DNA from: Monarcha castaneiventris obscurior
Taxonomy: Eukaryota; Chordata; Aves; Passeriformes; Monarchidae
Length of the DNA: 64,000 bases
Reading direction: 5' to 3'
Assembly: GCA_026261815.1 (NCBI GenBank)
Contig: JAMPIT010000269.1
Location: 1,171,001 to 1,235,000 of the forward strand
In this document: positions 52,621 through 61,880 of the stretch, in pieces
Numbering within the stretch: the first letter of the stretch is position 1
Layout of the letters: the number at the start of each line of letters is the position of its first letter
Position numbers and translations under genes: made by a program
Notes under the pieces: generated by a model
The model's input: the letters and a program-made list of their open reading frames with translations, nothing else
Told to the model about the DNA's origin: nothing
Database searches by the model: none

Positions 52621-53319
52621 AATCACCGCTGGGAGATGCTGTACCTACAGCTTACACCATTCCCCGTGACAAACACACAATAATCCACACAGCACAGCAC
52701 TTTTTCTCCCCTCTCTCTCTCCCTGCGCCGCTGGTGCTCAAGTGACGACAAGAGGAAACCTGGAAAGCCTGGATGTGTCCTGCGGGACCGCGGGGAGGAG
52801 CGGGGCTGCCACGGGAGCGCATCACAGCGGAGCCCTCGGCTGGGGAGGGAGCAGTGACCGGGACACCTTTGCAGAGGCCAGAGCAGGGTGGCTGGCAGGA
52901 GTCCCTTTCCCAAGCCGCGATTTTCACTCGCCACAGCCGGAGGATGGAGCTGGGGCAGGTGGGATGGAGCTGGGGCAGGTGGGATGGAGCTGGGGAGGAT
53001 GGAGCCCCTGGCATGGCCAGGCGGGGTACATGGAGCCGTGGTTCCTGCAGCCTGGACAAACCTTCCCGGGCCGTGTGCTGCCCTCACAGGGCCCGTGGGT
53101 GCTGGAGAGGTGACCCCGCTGTGGGCACAGGGCCCTGGGGGAGCCCTGGCATCGAGGCACAGAGGTGCCAGCCCGGCCACCTCGCCCAGGCACCCTCCTG
53201 GCACCTGGGAGTGGAAACACAATCCCCAGAGGAGGAGAAGGAAAGGCAGGAGGCAGCAGTGCTGCCACCACCCTGGGCTGTGATTTGCGAGGGAACAGGA
53301 AGGAAGGAGGCCTATCTGG
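52621..53319. other. GC-rich stretch with 23-bp repeat
   Basis: No gene. 52621-52690 is a small AT-balanced flank of the CpG patch. Overlapping frames on both strands run through the 23-bp repeat and have no domain. Confidence 0.5.
52942..53003. repeat. 23-bp tandem repeat, 2.6 copies
   Basis: GGATGGAGCTGGGGCAGGTG plus GGA repeats almost perfectly at 52942, 52963 and 52984 (about 21-23 bp spacing), the last copy being shortened. Confidence 0.82.
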
Positions 53320-53894
53320 TTGGACAACCCTTAAATCAATGTATCCTAATTAACAAAAGATCTAATTCATCAAAGTGACAGCAACTCTATTTATATCACC
53401 TCCTTCCATGGGGGCTGCTGGGGGTTTAGGCTTGGGGATTTTTCTCCCTTCCCTTTTCTGACAGCTTTATCTTTCCCACACACATTTTAATTTTCCCTTT
53501 CTGGGGGAGAAGGACTGATAGTGAAGCTTTCCTTGGGAATATGGACATTTAATTGACATTTTCTGCCTCACCCCCAAAATAGCAGGATATGTGGGGGGAG
53601 CTGGGAAGGAGAGGTTATCTTAGAGAGGTGCAGGTCTGATTTGGAGGGGGAGGAAACCGCTGACAGGTGAGCAGGGGGGTGCAGCTATCCGTGCAAAATG
53701 TGGTCAGATCCTGCAAGCTGAGGTTGTGCTCTGAAAATACCCCCAGCAGGAGCCGTGGTCGTACAGGGATCTTGGCTTTCGCTTGGAAAAGCAAACCCTG
53801 AGAGCTTGACAACGCGCTGGCTGACACCTTAAATCTTGAAGTGCATAAAAAGAAACCCAACTGTTTTGTTTTGTTTTAATATCCGAAACCTCGT
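53320..53894. other. AT-balanced non-coding stretch
   Basis: 53320-53410 contains CTTAAATCAATG, CCTAATTAAC, GATCTAATTCATC and CTATTTATATCACC and may be a small element. 53480-53600 is AT-balanced with CATTTAATTGACATTTTC. No gene recognised. Confidence 0.42.
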
Positions 53895-54370
53895 GGTTTG
53901 GGGGCTGGGAGCGCGGGAGGCTGAATTGCCGTATAAATACCGGGCCCGTGGCAGCCTCTGCTCCGCTGCTCTCAGCGGGCTCAGCTCGGGAGGAGCGAGG
54001 GTTGGACGTGACATAGGAACACAAAAATAGTAATAATAGTAATGAATCCCCGTTCAGCCACTCCTCCCACGGCAGCGCAGGAGCAGAAATCCGAGCTGCA
54101 GAACGCAAGCCCCGGCTCGTGCGGAAGAGGAAGCTCGGGAGGCTGCTGGGCTAAAAAAAAATCCCCAAACTGAACCGAACCGACCCAAAGCGAAGCGAGG
54201 CAAGGCAGCCCCGCTCTGAGCCGCAGCCTGCTCGGAGCACACCGAGAGCAGGAGATGAAAGGGCCATAAAATGGAGCCGCGGCTGGCGCTGCAGCAGCAC
54301 ATCCATCCTGGAGAGCCGGGTACCTGCGCCTCCCGGAGCCTAAACTTCTGATGAACCAACGCGCTGCCGA
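53895..54370 (+). promoter_or_regulatory. CpG-rich region with TATA box, possible promoter
   Basis: TATAAATA at 53932-53939 is a perfect TATA consensus flanked by GC-rich GCCG and CCGGGCCC. The expected start site would be near 53962-53968. Downstream to 54370 CpG is frequent (GCTCGGGAGGAGCGAGG, GAACCGAACCGACCC, GCGAAGCGAGG, GAGCCGCGGC), with GCCATAAA at 54263-54270. No coding exon or clear splice donor can be assigned. It may be a promoter for a non-coding or distal first exon, or an orphan CpG island with a chance TATA. Confidence 0.35.
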
Positions 54371-54500
54371 GCGCATTTATATGCAAAGGCGTATAATATG
54401 TCCCCTGTATCTAATTATCTGTCAACCTGAGGCAGTTTGTTTTCCAAATCGGCCTCTCGGCTGTGACTTTATGAGGTCGTAAAGAAAACGGTGCCACTCT
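54371..54500. promoter_or_regulatory. AT-rich element abutting CpG-rich region
   Basis: Contains CATTTATATGCAAAGGCG, GTATAATATGTCCCC, GTATCTAATTATCTGTCAACC and GACTTTATGAGGTCG. TAATTA plus CTGTCA within 10 bp (54411-54423) is a homeodomain-MEIS-like pair. TATGCAAA is a near-octamer. The sharp change from CpG-rich to AT-rich repeats the pattern at 3485 and 41085. Confidence 0.48.
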
Positions 54501-55369
54501 CGCACCGGAGCGCCGGGAGAGCCTGGATCAACAAATTACCATCTTTAATGGTGTCTGCTCGTGCGAGCCCCTGCCCTCCAGCGTGTCCCGGCACAAAGAG
54601 CCCTGGCGTGGGCAGCCCTGGAGCCTGGGCAGCTCTGGGCAGTTCCCAGCGCTGGCACTGGGGCAGCAGGATGGGGCAGAGAGGGCAGGAGTGACCCCCA
54701 CACTGCCCTCGCTGCCCCCTCGCCCTGCTCTGGCCCCCACGGACACGTTCCAAAGTTTGGCAGGAGCTGGTGAACTCCAGCCCGCTGGCCTGGGAGAGCA
54801 ACGCCGCCAAGCCACGGATTCCTCTGCCCACGCCACTCCTGTGATTAATGATGGAAAGGAATTAAAAAGAAGGAGGGAAAAAAAAAAAAAAAAAGAGCGA
54901 GGGAGAGGGGAGGGGAGCGGGTCAACAGCTGAGTGCAAGGCAAGTCGCTAGACAGGGAGTAATTAAGATACTTGGGTAAATATGATTAATAAGCTCAAAC
55001 TGGCAGGGTGTGCAGTAAACAAGGGCTAACCAGATGGTACCCTTTCCTTTCTGACAATGCTGCAAGCTTTGTAAAAATAGGAAGGAAGGCTCTGGATCCT
55101 CCCAGCGAGCTCGGGAGGAGGGAGGATTCAGCACAGGGCCAGGGCAGTGAATCACCTGACAGGAATGAGAGACATTTCCCCCTCCATCACATCCCGGCCA
55201 GGGACTGGGAAAACACGAACACATGGATCAAACCCATGGATCAAACACGGCTGGTCCCTGAGCCGGCGGGGCTGGGAGCTGCTGGGAGGGCACCAGCGAG
55301 CACCACGGGCCAGCCGTGGCCAGGGGGTCGTGCCCGGCCAGGGCTGGTCAGAAATTTCCCCCCAAAACA
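54501..55369. other. GC-rich stretch with poly(A)
   Basis: No gene. An A17 run (about 54878-54894) is followed by purine-rich GAGGGAG. 54950-55030 is AT-balanced (GAGTAATTAAGATAC, GATTAATAAGC). A duplicated CATGGATCAAAC lies at 55221-55244. Confidence 0.5.
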
Positions 55370-55830
55370 CTTCCCTGTCAGGAGATGCCATTTCACCAAA
55401 GGTGAAACATTTGCGGAAATGCGCTGATTTTGATGAAATTGCATTTGGAAAGAAAAATCAAAGGAGAAAATCATTTCGATAAGGCCAAAGCATTTGAGTT
55501 TGACCTTTTAGGAATTAAATGGCATGGAGTTTTTTTTCCATTTCAAAAAGCGTTTTGTTTCAATGTTTTATATATATATATATATCTGTAAGAACAGCTG
55601 AAGCCAGAGTGAAATGTTGTGATTATCCCAACATGTGATGATACATTTCCCCCAGTGCAATACTACATGAAATTAAGCCCAAATATCCTTCTGCTTTGAA
55701 ACCTGGAACATCAAAGCAGCAGGACATGTTCAGGTCTCAGAACTATCCCTTTGCACTTGAATGTTTACTGTGCAGCACTTTGGAAATAAAAAATTTGCCA
55801 AGTAGCCCCAGGTATTAATAATAGACTAAA
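55370..55830. promoter_or_regulatory. AT-rich block, possible element
   Basis: Contains GATTTTGATGAAATTGC, GGAATTAAATGGC, a (TA)9 run at 55568-55585, GTGATGATACATTTCC, CATGAAATTAAGCCC, GTATTAATAATAGAC and CTAAATCAGC. The left half has several direct TTTTGA/CATTTCA-like repeats and is less complex than other blocks. The right half is enhancer-like. Confidence 0.36.
55568..55585. repeat. (TA)9 microsatellite
   Basis: Nine TA dinucleotides, perfect. Confidence 0.9.
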
Positions 55831-56639
55831 TCAGCACTTGACTCTCGGCTTCCTCAGGACAAGGATTCTCCTTTTTCCCAGCTGAAAAGTTCCCAGTGAT
55901 AATGAGAACAGCAAATGTTTTGTCTTCACAGGAGATGAGCAGAACACGGGGCGTGGGAGGAACTCTCGGAATCCCAGCGATGGCTCCAGCTTCTCCCAGC
56001 GCTGCTTTTTCCCACAGCTCACTCTTTTCACCACAGGTGAGGCATCTCAGTGTTGTGGTGAGCTCCTCCTGGGCCGGGAGGTTTTCCTGTGCCACTTTAA
56101 TCCAAGGTCACTTCTGATCTCCGTGCCTGGATACTGAGCCCCAGCACCGCAGGGCAGGGGATGGGGCTGGCTCTGCCCTGGGCCACGTTTATCACACCAG
56201 TGCAGGGCTGGGAGGGCCTGTGGATGCTTCCAGTGTGGAAAATGCAGTGAGATTTGTTGGGAGGCTTCGAGGCACAGTGAGGCTGCAGGAACAGCCAGTG
56301 GCTCGAGGAGGTGGGGTAGCGATTAAAGATAAAGAAGAAATTTCAGCTCATTGGCAGGACACATATTTTGCCAATATAAAAGCAAATGGGGGAACCCTTA
56401 AATAAATTGATTCTATAAAAACGTCCCTTTGTATTACCACCTCACCTTTTCAGGGGGAAAACACCACGGGGTTTTTTTTGTGCATCCAGAATAAAAATAT
56501 CAGTGCTGCTTTGTAATTTCCCAGAGCCACCAAGCAGTCCAGAGCTATTTAAAATCCACAGGCCCCCCTCAGCACCCAGCGCCCGCCCGGCTGCAGGAGC
56601 AGCTGCCACGGAATTACAAGTCCTCGTCACAAGTGAGGA
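55831..56639. other. Mixed non-coding stretch
   Basis: No gene. A 61-codon frame at 56220-56405 is less compositionally biased than most (Lys, Asp, Asn, Trp, Tyr present) but matches no family I know. 56310-56420 is AT-rich, with GCGATTAAAGATAAAG and GCCAATATAAAAGC. 56405-56530 has ATAAATTGATTC and GAATAAAAATATC. Confidence 0.42.
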
Positions 56640-56820
56640 GAAACACGTTGTGGCATTTAGGAAAGGTCTGCAAAAATAGGTGTCAGACCTTAACTAATAG
56701 TGATTGTCCTTCCATTCTGCTGTAATTTACATTTAATTCACACATTTCATTTCCATTTAAAATATGATTACAGTGTTTTGAAGCACATCTCACCTGTCCC
56801 CTCCGATTAGGGCGGGATGA
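56640..56820. promoter_or_regulatory. AT-rich candidate element
   Basis: Contains CTTAACTAATAGTGATTG, GCTGTAATTTACATTTAATTCAC, CATTTAAAATATGATTACAG and CCGATTAGGGCGGG. Four to five ATTA/TAAT cores in 120 bp, unique sequence, non-coding. Confidence 0.42.
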
Positions 56821-56995
56821 AAATAACACGGAGCAGCAGGAGCGAGGCTGGGCTTGGCTGCAGGACAGGAAACACACAGAGCTGCTCGGGGACAGGGAGC
56901 ACTTCCAAAAACAGCCCCTGAGCAGGGGCAGAGGGGCAGGACAGACACAGCCACAGACACGACAGGGCTTTAAGCACCAGCTTAAAAGATTTTAA
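56821..56995. other. GC-rich spacer
   Basis: Unique sequence with CAGGACAGG/GACAGG-type short repeats next to the minus-strand CR1 fragment. No gene. Confidence 0.45.
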
Positions 56996-57115
56996 ACCTT
57001 CCACCAGCTCCAAGCCTCATCCAACCTGGCCTTGGACACTCCCAGGGCTGGGGCAGCCACAGCTCCTCTGGGCAGCCAAGGCCTCACCGCCCTCACAGGG
57101 GAGAATTTCCCTCCT
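56996..57115 (-). mobile_element. CR1 LINE 3'-region fragment (reverse)
   Basis: Read on the - strand, GAGGGCGGTGAGGC, CTTGGCTGCCCAGAGGAGC, TGTGGCTGCCCCAGCCCTGG, GAGTGTCCAAGGCCAGGTTG and GATGAGGCTTGGAGC follow the CR1 order. A deletion of the GCAACCTGGTCTA part precedes GTGGAAGG. The terminal 8-mers are missing. It is the only reverse-oriented CR1 copy recognised here and covers sequence further 5' than the other four. Confidence 0.85.
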
Positions 57116-58139
57116 CCTGCAGAGGCCTTCCAGAAGATTTTTTTAAACACAAAAAGTCCTGGCTCAGAAATAAATCAGGCAGGCCCTCCCCAGCCCGTCC
57201 CCAGCCCGTGCTGCTCCCGCCCCCGGAGCGCCGCAAAGGCAGGAAGGCGCTGATTAATATCTGCTACGTGTAGGGGAAAACAACAACCCCGTAAACAGTA
57301 TTATTAACCCATGGGCTGGCAATAAATCAGTGTGAGAAGGTGACCTCAGCAATGCTGGAGTAATCCTGTGTGTCAGGGTAAATTTATGAGGCCAATTTTA
57401 TTGGCCTGTATGACCCAGGCTCCTTGGAGATGTCTCAGTAACAAATCCAATCCATATCATTTATTAGCTTTGCACAGTGTCAGCTCGGAGCACGGGAGGG
57501 ATCCCATTAAATCCTATTGCTCCCTCTGCCAACTGTGGGCACAAATAAGCTGTTGGATAATTGTCAGCTGCGAGGAGCCCCCCATTAAGGAATCTGCCTG
57601 GGATCCGTGCAGCTTCCCAGGCTGGAAGTGCCGGGGTTGGCTTTGGCCATCGGCCCCTTGCCCTCCCTTCCCTGTGCTGGGCTGGCAGCAGCAGCAGCAG
57701 GGGTTGCCTGTGGGGACAGGGGTGACAGAGGTGGGGACAGAGGTCTCCTCCTGGATCTCCCAGGTGCTGGATGAGGATCTGCTGGCCCTGGGAGCTGCTG
57801 CTGGGCCGGGGAGGGTGCGGGGAGTGCGGGGTCCCAGCGAGGATGCGGCTGAAGGGATCCTGTGAACAGATCTCTGCTGGGCCAGGGGCACAGGAAGGGA
57901 TTTCAGAGCTGTTGATGGCTGAAACTCCTCCCTCCAGGAGGGAAGGGATCCTCTGGCTGGGGCCTGCAGGTGGTGGCCAAAACTCCTCCATTTCGGGGCA
58001 CTTGGGGACCTTGTGGTGACGTGTGTGTGGTGCCAAGCACCCTGCTGGTGACAGGAGCAGTTGTGCCTTCGCAGCAGCACCTCTGGGTCTGGTCCCTGAT
58101 GGCCAAGCAGGGCCTGGCGGAGCAGTTTGAGGCTGTTTG
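57116..58139. other. GC-rich stretch with AT-balanced islands
   Basis: No gene. 57245-57400 (GCTGATTAATATCTGC, CAGTATTATTAACCC, GGCAATAAATCAG, GGCCAATTTTATTGGCC) and 57440-57560 (CATTTATTAGC, CCCATTAAATCC, GGATAATTGTCAGC) look element-like. GGCCAATTTTATTGGCC (57391-57407) is a near-palindrome containing two inverted CCAAT boxes. A (CAG)5 run sits at 57686-57700. The rest is GC-rich. Confidence 0.45.
57391..57407. promoter_or_regulatory. Inverted CCAAT-box pair
   Basis: GGCCAATTTTATTGGCC places CCAAT on both strands within 17 bp. A perfect 7-bp arm (GGCCAAT/ATTGGCC) flanks a 3-bp centre. NF-Y-type sites are plausible; function is inferred. Confidence 0.35.
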
Positions 58140-58490
58140 ACTGTCCCTGTCATCATAAGGTTTACGGATGGTTAATTTATTCTTTATAGCACAGTCATTG
58201 ATGGCTGTTAAATCACAAATGAGAGCCAATAAAGGGTGAATTGCAGCTGAAATTACACTGTTTATATGACAGCAGAGTGCTGGCTAAAAGATTCATATGC
58301 CGCTGATGAAGTACGTTATAAATTTTAATTACCATAGTTTGTACAAATGACATGTTTGAAATGCTATTGAGTAATGTGACCCTGATAATGAAACTATAAA
58401 ATAAATCATTAACTTTCTGAATGAGCTTTTTTATTTCCATGCTACATGAAGTAAACTTTCCAATTTATTCCATTGCAGTCTTCTTCTGAA
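58140..58490. promoter_or_regulatory. AT-rich block, very strong candidate conserved enhancer
   Basis: About 350 bp of complex AT-rich sequence: TCATCATAAGG, GGTTAATTTATTC, CAGTCATTGATGGC, GTTAAATCACAAATG, GCCAATAAAGGG, GAAATTACACTG, GATTCATATGCCGC, TTATAAATTTTAATTACC, TTGTACAAATGAC, GAGTAATGTGACC, CTGATAATGAAAC, AAATAAATCATTAAC and CCATGCTACATG. Homeodomain, Sox-like, CCAAT and E-box-like cores are evenly spread, without repetition. An A9 run at about 58490 ends it. No frame above 75 codons and no transposon signature. Confidence 0.56.
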
Positions 58491-59989
58491 AAAAAAAAGT
58501 GCAGAGAGAAGAGTCACAAACCTCCCCTCCACTTTTGGGGACACTGACAAGCAAAGCACAGGAGGGATGAGCGGGACCATGGTGGAAAGGATGTCAGGAG
58601 AGTGGCCAAAGCCAGGCAAAGCCCCCAAAATGCCTGGTTAACACAGGACGATGCCGTGCTCCAGCAGCCACAGCCAGCTCAGCAGAGCGAGCGCAGGGAT
58701 AAGAGCAGGGCTTGAGAACCAGCTCCGAAGAGCCATAAAAATCACAAGCACCGAAGAGAGAAAATCTCCATTAAAGTCAGGCTGTAATTATAACTCGCTC
58801 ACTGGCCAGGGCCTCAGCAGCCCGAGCTGCTGGAGAAGGCCCTGCTCTCCCCCGGGAGCTCCTGGGATCTGCCGGAGCTTTGGAGCCAGAGCGAAGGTGC
58901 CTGAGCCCCGATGGTTCCACACAGCAGCCCAGATAATTCCCTGGATGGGAGCGACAGCCGAGTTCCAGCCCAGGGAGGGATTTCTCAGGAGCCTCCCTGG
59001 GGAAGGAAGCACAGGCCGGGCACTCACTGACCGTTGGTCTTGCTCTGCTCACCAGCACAAGGGGATGCTTCTAAACCCTCTGGAAGACACTGGAATCAGG
59101 CTGTTACCTTGTTATATTGCCATGTATTATTTTTTTAAGGGATACAGAGCATGCAGCAAGATGGGAGTGTGCCCCAGGTTCGCTGCCACCCCTCTGCAGC
59201 GGGTGCTCCAAAGCACCGTGTGCCCTGCTCCTGTGTGCCCACACTGACCCATCCCAGAGCGGGGGCAAAGGGCTCCTCCTTCCCCTCAACCCCCTCCAGA
59301 AAATCCCCCAGCTCTGGGGCGCTCTGCCCCCCTCGCCAGCACCGCTGGCTTCTTCCTCATCCCCTTGGTTAACCTTTAATTAGGGGCTATTAAATTCGTG
59401 TTCTTTGCCCACCTCGGGCTGCACGTGAGCCTCTGCTGCTCCCCAGCCTCCCCACACTGTAAATAAGCAGCGTGTCCGTGTTCCAGGGCAAACAAAAGGT
59501 GTCAGTGGGAGCCTCCCAACAAGCAGCTGGGGAAGGAGGGGGAAGGGGCCCCATGACATTTCCAGCCGTGGGGATGCAGCAGGAGGTTGCAGGTCAAGCG
59601 CCGTGCAGGGGTCGGGATGCAGGAGATGAGGTAATTTATGGCCCATAATGAGGTTTGTGGTTGCTTGTGCAGAGGTAGGGATGGATCTCATCCCTCAAGC
59701 CACGAGGGTCTCTGTGTGCGAGGTTCATCCATGGAAGCCGTGGTGGATCCTGGCTGGGGGCATCCCAGTGCCCCTAAATGGGGCAGAGTGTGTTTGGCAG
59801 CGGGGTGGGCAGCGTGGGCACTGCTGCTCGGGCCCACAGCACAGCCACCGTGGCACAGGCCACGGCCACCCCACCCCTCTCTGCAGGCCTCACTGGCCCC
59901 TGTGTGCTGCCCAGCAGCGTTTGGAGCTGCAGGACTGTAACGCCCGCTTTTGTCTTATCAGCCACGCTGGAAATCCTCCCAAGCAGGCT
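58491..59989. other. GC-rich non-coding stretch with small islands
   Basis: No gene. GCCATAAA occurs at 58732-58739 followed by AATCAC, CATTAAAGTC and GCTGTAATTATAACTCGC (58770-58800), a small element-like island. 59375-59400 (CTTTAATTAGGGGC, TATTAAATTCG) is another. ATTTATGGC (59634-59642) runs into CCATAATGAGG. The 198-codon frame 58651-59247 has no recognisable domain. Confidence 0.47.
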
Positions 59990-60260
59990 GCTCATGCCGC
60001 ACTACTTACCATTAAAAGAAAGGACCACATTATTGCTGTTATAAACCATTGATTAAGGTTTATAATAGCAATAATCCCCTCGAAATTCATTGTTACTGCA
60101 GTTAATGACCAGTTTATTAGAGCGTTAACCATCCTTGGCAATGGGCTGAGTCGTTTAATGCTGGTAACGACCAATTTCTCAAGGGTTATTGCTTAAATAA
60201 CAAGCCTTTGTTAGATATATGTTCCCCCACCAGATACTGCTCCAGCTGGAACCTTCTCCT
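59990..60260. promoter_or_regulatory. AT-rich block containing a near-perfect inverted repeat
   Basis: Contains CTTACCATTAAAAG, the 19-bp-arm palindrome at 60029-60075, GCAGTTAATGACC, GTTTATTAGAGCGTTAACC, CGTTTAATGCTGG, GTAACGACCAATTTC, GGGTTATTGC, TTAGATATATG and GAAATAATTGTTAATTATTTCC (itself a near-palindrome at about 60262-60283). Many overlapping ATTA cores and two dyads make this unusual among the candidate elements. Repeat-free otherwise; non-coding. Confidence 0.52.
60029..60075. repeat. 19-bp inverted repeat (stem-loop)
   Basis: The left arm ATTATTGCTGTTATAAACC (60029-60047) and right arm GGTTTATAATAGCAATAAT (60057-60075) are reverse complements at 18 of 19 positions, around a 9-base centre ATTGATTAA. 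The single mismatch becomes a G-U pair in a + strand transcript, so an RNA would form an uninterrupted 19-pair stem. The - strand transcript would carry an A-C mismatch. Flanks do not extend the pairing. Possible meanings: a dimeric transcription-factor site, a small structured RNA or a tiny inverted-repeat element remnant. Confidence 0.93.
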
Positions 60261-60609
60261 GTGAAATAATTGTTAATTATTTCCTCCAAGTTTTGCCACC
60301 ATGTCTCAAAGTTTTAGGTGGGAAGGGTGGCTGAGGGCACAGAGTGTCAGAGCTGCTGAGAGCTGAGGCTGGGTGATGTAAGGAGAAGCAGCCAGAGACA
60401 CCAGAGCCGTCACAGAGGGCTGTGGGACCTGTGCTTGATGAGGTTTTTTCCCCTCTTCTGTCACCCAGGAGTGTCCCAGCCCTGGGAGCATCACAGAGGC
60501 ACTGGCTCAAGCTGGGAGCAGGGAGGTGTCCGAGGATGAGCCCCGGGCTCCCGGGCACCGCCACGAGCCACCCAAGAAGGGCGAGAGACACCAGAGCTCT
60601 CCCTCCCCT
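60261..60609. other. AT-rich edge and GC-rich spacer
   Basis: 60261-60285 holds the dyad GAAATAATTGTTAATTATTTC. The rest is GC-rich with no gene recognised. Confidence 0.5.
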
Positions 60610-60790
60610 CTCCTGTTACATTAATTTGATCTGAGCGTCTCGCGGCGTTAACGATGTCCTATCGTGTCACGTTAGTCCCATCCCTCTAACAGCATTCCCC
60701 GGGCCTGACACCCGATGAAAGGTACAGATACGATTACCCTTTAATTGTGTCATATTAGCAAAAATAAATACTGATACAGCAGCAGGCTGA
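60610..60790. promoter_or_regulatory. Candidate element with retained CpG
   Basis: Contains ACATTAATTTGATCTGAGCG, CTCGCGGCGTTAACGATG, CCTATCGTGTCACGTTAG, CCGATGAAAGG, CAGATACGATTACCC, CTTTAATTGTGTCATATTAGC and AATAAATACTGATACAGC. Unusually many CpGs remain in AT-rich unique DNA (CGCGGCGTTAACG), which suggests hypomethylation or constraint. No coding signal. Confidence 0.47.
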
Positions 60791-61739
60791 CACGAAGCGG
60801 TGGCAGATCCCTGGGAACAGGATCGGACTCGCGGCTCCCAGCCCCAGCCCTCTGCCAGGCCCGGGTGTTCACCAGGAAAAGGCAGGAGGGGATCTCTGCC
60901 CGGGTTTCCATCGCTGCCAGATGTGCAGGGAAGCCCCCGGCCCAGCCCCTTCCCCTCGGCACAGCCCCCAGCCCCTGGGAGCCACCAGTGGGGGTGGGAT
61001 GAGGCTGCACTGCCATGATCCACTCCCTGCCAGCTCCTCACCCTCAGCTCTGCCAGCTCCTCACCCTCGGCTCCAGCTGCCTCCAACAGGCTTTTGGATT
61101 TTGCTATGCAAAAGAGCATCCCCCCCATAATTCCCCAGAAAAATTACATTTCCATAGCAAATTAAATTTCAAGCTTTCCTCTCTCTTGTTAAGAAACACA
61201 AAGAAAATCTTGATTTGAGTAATTAGTTGAAGCCTGAGCGGTGTTAGGGTTTGTTTTGGTGTTTGCCTCCCTCCTTTTGCTCTTTGTTCCCACGTTTGTG
61301 GGGTCTTTGAGGTGTCATTGGGAGAAAAATGAGGAAAAGGGAAGGAGGGATTGCTCCAAAATCTGTGAGAACTGTAAGTGGTTTTGGCGGTGAGATGCTG
61401 ATCTTCTCCCACGATGCTTCAGGCTCCTCCAGCCCCTCATGAGGCAGGAATCTCCCTAAAAGAAATTATAAACACAAAACCTGAAATGTTTTTCCCCTCT
61501 CTGGGTCGGAATTAGGATTTTCCCTCTCCCCCATCAGCCAGGACTCTCGCTGGTGCCAGGCAGCTCTGAGAGGGACCCTGGCTGGGAGAAGTGCAAGGCC
61601 CCAGTCCAGCCAGGCTGGGTCTGTCTCTGGTCCCTGTCACAACTGCTGCAGGGATTTGTGCGAGCATCCGTGTTATTTTAGAGATAATGTGAGCAGAGTG
61701 GAGCATGTCACAGGATAATGGTCTCCTGCTGCTAGGCTG
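60791..61739. other. GC-rich then AT-balanced stretch
   Basis: No gene. A 27-bp duplication (CCAGCTCCTCACCCTCRGCT core, 61028-61073) is present. 61130-61240 is AT-balanced with CATAGCAAATTAAATTTC and GAGTAATTAGTTG. 61440-61520 contains GAAATTATAAACAC. Otherwise nothing recognisable. Confidence 0.48.
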
Positions 61740-61880
61740 TTCTTGGCATTTATCAAAAAATGACACCAGAGGGACTATGCTCAAGGGAGCCGAGGTGTCG
61801 ATTCGATGACTGCTATTTCGTGATAAAAGTTAACAGAAATAAAAATGAATTAGTCACAAAACAGCTTATTTATAGCAGTG
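61740..61880. promoter_or_regulatory. Small AT-rich candidate element
   Basis: Contains CATTTATCAAAAAATGAC, GTCGATTCGATGACTGC, TTCGTGATAAAAGTTAAC and GAATTAGTCAC, then CTTATTTATAGC. CpGs (GTCGATTCG, TTTCGTG) are retained in AT-rich context. Unique. Confidence 0.38.

Noticed and set aside
56220..56405. 61-codon frame with balanced amino-acid composition
   Set aside because: More protein-like than most, but short, with no family resemblance, and the second half lies in AT-rich DNA. An exon cannot be excluded, but there is no positive support.
60029..60075. Stem-loop as a microRNA or tRNA gene
   Set aside because: The stem is 19 pairs with no extension in the flanks, shorter than typical microRNA precursors. 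No tRNA box A/B motifs are present.
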